A DNA stretch of 12,220 bases from Roseburia sp. (lineage in GTDB: Bacteria > Bacillota > Clostridia > Lachnospirales > Lachnospiraceae), in the NCBI GenBank assembly GCA_017621905.1, contig JAGASC010000266.1, positions 1-12,220 of the forward strand, read 5' to 3'. The position numbers and the translations under genes are program-made. The notes beneath the pieces are model-generated. The model did no database searches. It saw nothing but the letters and a program-made list of their open reading frames with translations, and was not told the origin of the DNA. Position 1 is the stretch's first letter, and the number at the start of each line of letters is the position of its first letter. Of this stretch, positions 8,038 through 12,220 are shown one piece after another.

Positions 8038-9996
8038 TTAATCCACATTATGATTTTCACGATACCGTCTCCAAACGGTTTCAAACACCTCCTCTTCATA
8101 TGGTAGCGGACGTACCTTCCGCCACTGCGTTTTCATATTGCCGTTTTCATATTGTACAAGCTGTACCTGGTCATCGTATTTTCCATCCTCCAAGCAAAAA
8201 CGGAATCGTTCTTCCAGACCCTCTGCCACCTGGCCACCCGAATTGGAATAAATTGCAGACCCTCTGGAGCCACCTACAACAAAGGCATAATTTTCCATCG
8301 CCGTCAAATACATTTGCTGGGAAATCAATGCATCCTTAAGTTGATAGGCTCTGGCCAAAGCACGTCCACTGGGAATGCGTACCAAATCAGCGAATTGATC
8401 CAGAATGGCTTTGTGTTCCTTCTTTATGTGAGAGATTTGCTCTATAGACCGAATAGCACCCGCCGCAGCACTCATATTTTGTCTGACCATCTTCTCATAA
8501 TGATGCAGATTATTACCCCCGGACAAAATAGAGGCGCAAAAAGCAGTTTGCTTTTCAATTTCCGCCTTTGCTACCTTCCAAAAAGCCTCTTCCGAAATGG
8601 GCGCATCGGTATCTTCATGAAATGCAATATATTGCGCTGCTCGCATACTACCAACCTGTCCCGCATTCAGTGCACTGCCACCGGGGCGGTAAACACCATG
8701 GCTACCCGCCACCTCTCCCACAGCGAACAAATGTCTCACATTCGTCTGCCACCAACAGTCAATGTCCAGTCCTCCGTTATTGTGCTGCGCACACAGTGCA
8801 ATCTCCAGCATATCTTTCTTTAGATCCACTCCCTTGGAAAGATATAGCTCATAGGCTGGTTGATTCATATGGAGTAATCGCGCAATGGGCGTGCCAAAGC
8901 AGGCACCGGCTTTGGCCAGATACTGATATGCTTCGTCACTGAGCTGATTGTATGGCAATTCCACATATCCCTCTGGGTTACTGCGAAAATCCAGATAAAC
9001 CCGACGTTTTCGCAAAACATTCTCCCGATAGACAAGTAAATCAATCACAGACGAACCTTCATGAGCCTTTCGACAATCAAAGGGCCATTCATAACCTTTT
9101 TGAAATACCTTCGATAAATATGCGCCTTTCTCGCCGTAATACTCTGCAAGAAACTCATGCTCCTGCCCTTCTTCATCAACAGAAACAAACCGAGGAAGCA
9201 CCTGCATATAGGTTCCCGACACATTCCAGCGAGGAGATATCGAAGCCAGGCCATACTGCCACTCCGTTAGGTTACGTCCTCTCACACCTGCTTCAAAGGC
9301 TACACCGGAAGCTCCCCGATGTCCGCCGGGATACACTGTATCGGCATAGATTCCTGCCGGTCCTCCGGTGGCATAAATGATGTTCTGACACTGCACTAGC
9401 ACAAATTTCGGCTTTTCCGTACTGGCTTTCAGATCCAATGCAAGCAAACCAACAGCCCGCTGACCAACGCATAGAATCTGCACCACCATATAATAATCAT
9501 ATACGTCAATTCCGGCCTGGGCGACTGCCTTTTCCAACTGCTCTGTCATCAGCCTGGAGGTTAGAGGACCAGCAGAGGTTGCTCGGGCAGTTGCGTCATG
9601 GTCGGTCTGGTAACCGATATATTCTCCCATGCGATTTACCGGGAAAGGAACCCCCAATTCCGCAAGCTGCAAAAAACATGGAACAGAGAGAGCGGCCTCC
9701 GCATAAGCCACGTCCCCATCAACACAGCGTCCTGCAAACAAATCCTTCGCCATGGCACCGGGAGAATCCGGTGCATTGCCACAGAGGTTTAATTTATAAT
9801 AGGTCTGCTTGTCCGACCCGGTGTTGCGGGATGTACCCACATTTCTTCCCTCAGTAAAAATTCCTACAGAATCAACACCGTACTTTTTCAGACGTAATGC
9901 TGCATTGTATCCTGCCGCACCGCTACCAACCACCACCGTATGCAGTTTGATTACCGAAATGGAATCTTTACCTTTGCACAGAGCATTTTTTTGCAT
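8038..9996 (-). CDS. FAD-dependent oxidoreductase, fumarate reductase/succinate dehydrogenase flavoprotein fold
   Basis: The product has 652 residues, no signal peptide and no heme domain, so it is cytosolic. VVVGSGAAG (21-29) is the Rossmann FAD motif. GTSRNTGSDK (54-63) and YATGG (208-212) continue the FAD-binding pattern. Near the end, QHNNGG (404-409) and VGEVAGSHGVYRPGG (426-440) align with the HxxGG and GE...HGxxR segments of FrdA/SdhA, giving His405 and Arg437 as likely substrate or flavin contacts. The usual QYHPT motif instead reads QYGLAS (247-252), so a C4-dicarboxylate substrate is unlikely. Related flavoproteins reduce or desaturate C=C bonds next to a carbonyl. AAGGAG about 9 nt before the ATG supports the start. 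It lies 28 nt after the SDR gene and is probably cotranscribed with it. The superfamily is certain, the substrate unknown. Confidence 0.9.
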   Translation of the reverse strand: MQKNALCKGKDSISVIKLHTVVVGSGAAGYNAALRLKKYGVDSVGIFTEGRNVGTSRNTGSDKQTYYKLNLCGNAPDSPGAMAKDLFAGRCVDGDVAYAEAALSVPCFLQLAELGVPFPVNRMGEYIGYQTDHDATARATSAGPLTSRLMTEQLEKAVAQAGIDVYDYYMVVQILCVGQRAVGLLALDLKASTEKPKFVLVQCQNIIYATGGPAGIYADTVYPGGHRGASGVAFEAGVRGRNLTEWQYGLASISPRWNVSGTYMQVLPRFVSVDEEGQEHEFLAEYYGEKGAYLSKVFQKGYEWPFDCRKAHEGSSVIDLLVYRENVLRKRRVYLDFRSNPEGYVELPYNQLSDEAYQYLAKAGACFGTPIARLLHMNQPAYELYLSKGVDLKKDMLEIALCAQHNNGGLDIDCWWQTNVRHLFAVGEVAGSHGVYRPGGSALNAGQVGSMRAAQYIAFHEDTDAPISEEAFWKVAKAEIEKQTAFCASILSGGNNLHHYEKMVRQNMSAAAGAIRSIEQISHIKKEHKAILDQFADLVRIPSGRALARAYQLKDALISQQMYLTAMENYAFVVGGSRGSAIYSNSGGQVAEGLEERFRFCLEDGKYDDQVQLVQYENGNMKTQWRKVRPLPYEEEVFETVWRRYRENHNVD

Positions 9997-10024
9997 TTAT
10001 CTTTACTCCTTGCCTTTGTTTTCG

Positions 10025-10783
10025 TCATAACCGGGAAATATGGAATCCCCCATCCACATCCACAGATTGCCCCGTAGTGTAACGCAAGGAGCCACTATAA
10101 AACATAGCAACTGCCTCTGCGACATCCTCCGGCTCGCCCCATCTGGGATTTGGCAGCAGACCGCTTTCTATCAAATGATCGTATTTTGCTTTTACCGGCG
10201 CAGTCATTCCTGTTGCAATGATGCCCGGCCGAATCTCATTTACCGTAATCTGGTGCGCCGCTAATCTATCTGCAAACAACTGAGTAATCATACTCACCCC
10301 TGCTTTGGAGATGCAGTACTCGCCTCGACTGACAGAGCTTGTATATGCGGAAAGAGAAGAAATGTTGATGATATACCCTCGCTGTCCCTTTTCGTCCGGT
10401 TCCTGCGCGAGCATAATCTTTGCAACAGCTTGTGTCAGGAACAACGTACCCTTAGTATTGATATCCATCACATAGTCATAACTCTCCTCCGTCATTTCCA
10501 AAAGATCGTTTCTCACTTTAGGTGCCACCCCAGCCACGTTTACCAATACATCCACTCTTGGCAACTGCTGTGCCTGGGCAATGATAGTCCGGCGCTCTGT
10601 AGTTGTGCCAATATTTGCTGAAAGATAGGTTACTGCATTCCCATATTCGTCGAACATATCGACTGCTTTTTCGACAGGACGCGCACTGGTTGCCAGAACC
10701 TGATAACCGTCACGTATCAACCGCTGCACGGTTGCATAGCCGATTCCTCCGCAAGCCCCTGTTACAACTGCATATTTTTTCAT
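10025..10783 (-). CDS. Short-chain dehydrogenase/reductase (SDR), classical type
   Basis: The 252-residue length is normal for a classical SDR. TGACGGIG (8-15) is the NAD(P)-binding glycine motif. NVAG (82-85) replaces the usual NNAG. The catalytic tetrad is complete: Asn109, Ser143, Tyr156 and Lys160 (YCISK). RPG at 185-187 and the C-terminal VDVDGGF are typical. Such enzymes interconvert alcohols and ketones with NAD(H) or NADP(H). The closest general label is the 3-oxoacyl-ACP reductase/hydroxysteroid dehydrogenase-like group, but sequence alone does not choose a substrate. GGAGGT lies 9 nt upstream of the ATG. The gene starts 23 nt after the OYE-type reductase and ends 28 nt before the flavoprotein, so the three are likely one operon serving one pathway. 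Ser-Tyr-Lys placement makes an active enzyme probable. Confidence 0.93.
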   Translation of the reverse strand: MKKYAVVTGACGGIGYATVQRLIRDGYQVLATSARPVEKAVDMFDEYGNAVTYLSANIGTTTERRTIIAQAQQLPRVDVLVNVAGVAPKVRNDLLEMTEESYDYVMDINTKGTLFLTQAVAKIMLAQEPDEKGQRGYIINISSLSAYTSSVSRGEYCISKAGVSMITQLFADRLAAHQITVNEIRPGIIATGMTAPVKAKYDHLIESGLLPNPRWGEPEDVAEAVAMFYSGSLRYTTGQSVDVDGGFHISRL

Positions 10784-10806
10784 CCAAACAATACCTCCCT
10801 ATCGCT

Positions 10807-12102
10807 TTATTTTTTCAGCACATACTGCTTGTATAATGGGGAATACACTTTTGAATCACGGATGATGCAGCCTGTGGTTCCTCCGCTGCGCATCAATTCT
10901 GTGCATTTGCTGCAGGTTATACACATCTGCTGCTTGTCAATCTCTCCTTTTTTGCAGATATCCCTGGCAAAGTTGGGATATGCGAAGGACTCACGTCCAA
11001 AACCAGCCACCTGGAACCATTCCTCTGATATACAACCCGCTGCCACATTTGGGGCTTCCTCCCCCAGGTAACTCAATCCGGAGCAAATCACGGGAACCTT
11101 GTCCTTCACTGCTGTTGTCACCTCTGCAATTCCGGTCAACATTCTTGTCACACCGGTAATAGCAGGCTCATCCGTCACATAAGGGCCTGTTTTGCTCGGA
11201 CGGTTAACGTGAGGATTGACATAAGGATTGCCCATCGTGAAATTTAAAAGGCCGATACCCTCATTTGCCAAATCCGAAACCATTTGCTTTGCCTCTGTAT
11301 AGTCAGGCGTTACACCACAGTCTGGAGCTACCCCAAATCCATAGGGATACGGGAATCCATCATAAATATTCAAGCGACTCGAGATAACAAAATCAGAGGA
11401 ACATGCTTTTACTGCTCCCGCAACAGACTCTCGCAACAATCTTGTTCTATTTTCGAAAGAACCACCATATTTACCTGGTCTGCTATAAGCAGAAAGAAGT
11501 TCACACAACAGATATCCGTGACACGCCTTGATGTCAGCAGCGTCAAACCCAGCCTGCTCTGCTAAAATTGCACCGTTAATTAACGTCTCTCCCAATCGAT
11601 CCAATTCATCGTCAGAAATAATATTTGCATCAGTAACAGAAACCTTTTGTTCAAAATAAGGATTCCGGTATGCAATAATCGGTTCCGGTGTTCCATGTGG
11701 CTTACTATGACGTCCTGAGTGGGTCAACTGCACACTTACGAAGGGCTCATGACCATTCTCGCGCATACATGTTTCCTTAATCGTTTCACAAAGACGTTTA
11801 AAATCATCCAATGTCTCCTTACAGATGTATAACTGTCTCGGATTCGCCCTTCCTTCGGGCACCACAGCTGTTGCCTCCAACCATATCACGCCTGGACCGC
11901 CGGCAGCAAATCGCTTATACCTGCGAAATGTAAGCACGTCAGGTGCACCCAGTGCTGTACCATCGCAGCCTTCCATTGCCTGATAGGCAATACGGTTATT
12001 GATTGTCTTTTTCCCTACCTGAATGGGTTGTCGTAAGACCTCCCAATCTGTAGATTGTGGTAATTCGTTCGTTTTACCTTTCGTAAAATCCATGGTAGAC
12101 AT
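10807..12102 (-). CDS. Old Yellow Enzyme-type FMN/[4Fe-4S] reductase lacking the C-terminal FAD/NAD domains
   Basis: The protein has 431 residues from the chosen ATG at 12102. An ATG at 12120 is in frame, but AGGAG lies only 3-7 nt inside that start, exactly 10 nt before 12102, so 12102 is preferred. It has the OYE TIM-barrel signatures QLTHSGR (125-131) and ACHGYLLCELLSAYSRPGKY (193-212), followed by GGSFENR. Near the end, Cys394, Cys397, Cys400 and Cys412 form a CX2CX2CX11C iron-sulfur motif, close to that of trimethylamine dehydrogenase. 2,4-dienoyl-CoA reductase, BaiCD and relatives share barrel plus cluster but continue to about 640-670 residues with a flavin/NADH domain. This one stops 19 residues after the last cysteine. 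It probably reduces an activated C=C bond and must receive electrons from a partner. At the usual OYE His-x-x-Asn substrate-anchoring pair it has Lys192 and His195. It is the first gene of the apparent operon. Confidence 0.92.
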   Translation of the reverse strand: MSTMDFTKGKTNELPQSTDWEVLRQPIQVGKKTINNRIAYQAMEGCDGTALGAPDVLTFRRYKRFAAGGPGVIWLEATAVVPEGRANPRQLYICKETLDDFKRLCETIKETCMRENGHEPFVSVQLTHSGRHSKPHGTPEPIIAYRNPYFEQKVSVTDANIISDDELDRLGETLINGAILAEQAGFDAADIKACHGYLLCELLSAYSRPGKYGGSFENRTRLLRESVAGAVKACSSDFVISSRLNIYDGFPYPYGFGVAPDCGVTPDYTEAKQMVSDLANEGIGLLNFTMGNPYVNPHVNRPSKTGPYVTDEPAITGVTRMLTGIAEVTTAVKDKVPVICSGLSYLGEEAPNVAAGCISEEWFQVAGFGRESFAYPNFARDICKKGEIDKQQMCITCSKCTELMRSGGTTGCIIRDSKVYSPLYKQYVLKK

Positions 12103-12112
12103 AAAAAAATCA

Positions 12113-12117
12113 CTCCT
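12113..12117 (-). promoter_or_regulatory. Ribosome-binding site that decides the OYE start
   Basis: AGGAG in the minus-strand transcript is followed by 10 nt (TGATTTTTTT) and then the ATG at 12102. The alternative in-frame ATG at 12120 lies immediately before this AGGAG and has only an AT-rich sequence upstream, so the shorter protein is the better call. Confidence 0.75.
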
Positions 12118-12145
12118 CATATTTATTTTTTCAAAATGCTCTGCC

Positions 12146-12174
12146 TTGCAAAGAATCTAGCTTTATAGTATAAT
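12146..12174 (+). promoter_or_regulatory. Divergent sigma-A-type promoter reading rightward out of the window
   Basis: TTGCAA (12146-12151) and a perfect TATAAT (12169-12174) are separated by exactly 17 nt on the plus strand. The predicted start would be near 12181. No gene follows before the edge, so its target would begin beyond the window, in the usual place for a divergently transcribed regulator. The surrounding DNA is AT-rich, so a chance match is possible. On the minus strand the same bases give TATACT/TATTAT-like -10 candidates for the operon, but without a recognisable -35 box. Confidence 0.5.
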
Positions 12175-12220
12175 ATTCAAAATTTATTTGCTTGGCTTTA
12201 TTGGTTTAATTTTATGTAAA

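Noticed and set aside
8152..8823. A 223-codon plus-strand open frame over the flavoprotein gene
   Set aside because: It is antisense to a well-supported FAD oxidoreductase and has no family motif and no convincing RBS.
10900..10925. Abnormal iron-sulfur cysteine spacing in the OYE protein
   Set aside because: CX2CX2CX11C differs from dienoyl-CoA reductase (CX2CX3CX11C) but is close to trimethylamine dehydrogenase, so it is within the family's range.
12103..12120. ATG at 12120 as the OYE start
   Set aside because: The only Shine-Dalgarno sequence lies just downstream of it and is correctly spaced for the ATG at 12102.

Overview
The window looks like a chromosomal segment from a gut-type Gram-positive Firmicute, most likely a Clostridia/Lachnospiraceae member. 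This is inferred from AGGAG-type ribosome-binding sites before every gene, a sortase-like C-terminal sorting signal, wall-protein repeats of a clostridial type, and the enzyme families present. No rRNA or other marker gene is here, so the taxonomy is an inference.

All five genes lie on the minus strand and read right to left. In transcription order: (1) an Old Yellow Enzyme-type flavin/iron-sulfur reductase (10807-12102); (2) a classical short-chain dehydrogenase/reductase (10025-10783); (3) a fumarate-reductase-fold FAD oxidoreductase (8038-9996); (4) a 2038-residue secreted, probably wall-anchored protein (1811-7927); (5) a GH38 alpha-mannosidase (1-1544) that runs off the left edge. The first three are 23 and 28 nt apart and look like one operon. 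A 110-nt leader separates them from gene 4, and a 266-nt spacer with a long imperfect inverted repeat separates gene 4 from gene 5.

Gene 4 is the most unusual. A GxGYxYP putative glycoside-hydrolase domain is split into N- and C-terminal parts by about 920 residues of NBR1/four-tryptophan-like Ig modules, which fall into three subtypes ordered A-B-C-A-B-C-A. A CBM9-like domain, two nearly identical 54-residue repeats and a degenerate sorting signal (SPNTSD instead of xPxTGD) follow.

A plausible but unproven reading is an uptake-and-processing locus. The surface protein would bind or cleave a glycan or glycoconjugate, the cytosolic mannosidase would trim mannosides, and the three redox enzymes would reduce or isomerise a ketone or enone. 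OYE, SDR and fumarate-reductase-fold flavoprotein families also occur together in gut bile-acid and steroid reduction, but nothing here fixes the substrate. At the right edge, a near-consensus sigma-A promoter (TTGCAA-N17-TATAAT) points rightward, suggesting a divergent gene beyond the window. No mobile element, CRISPR array, tRNA or rRNA was seen.
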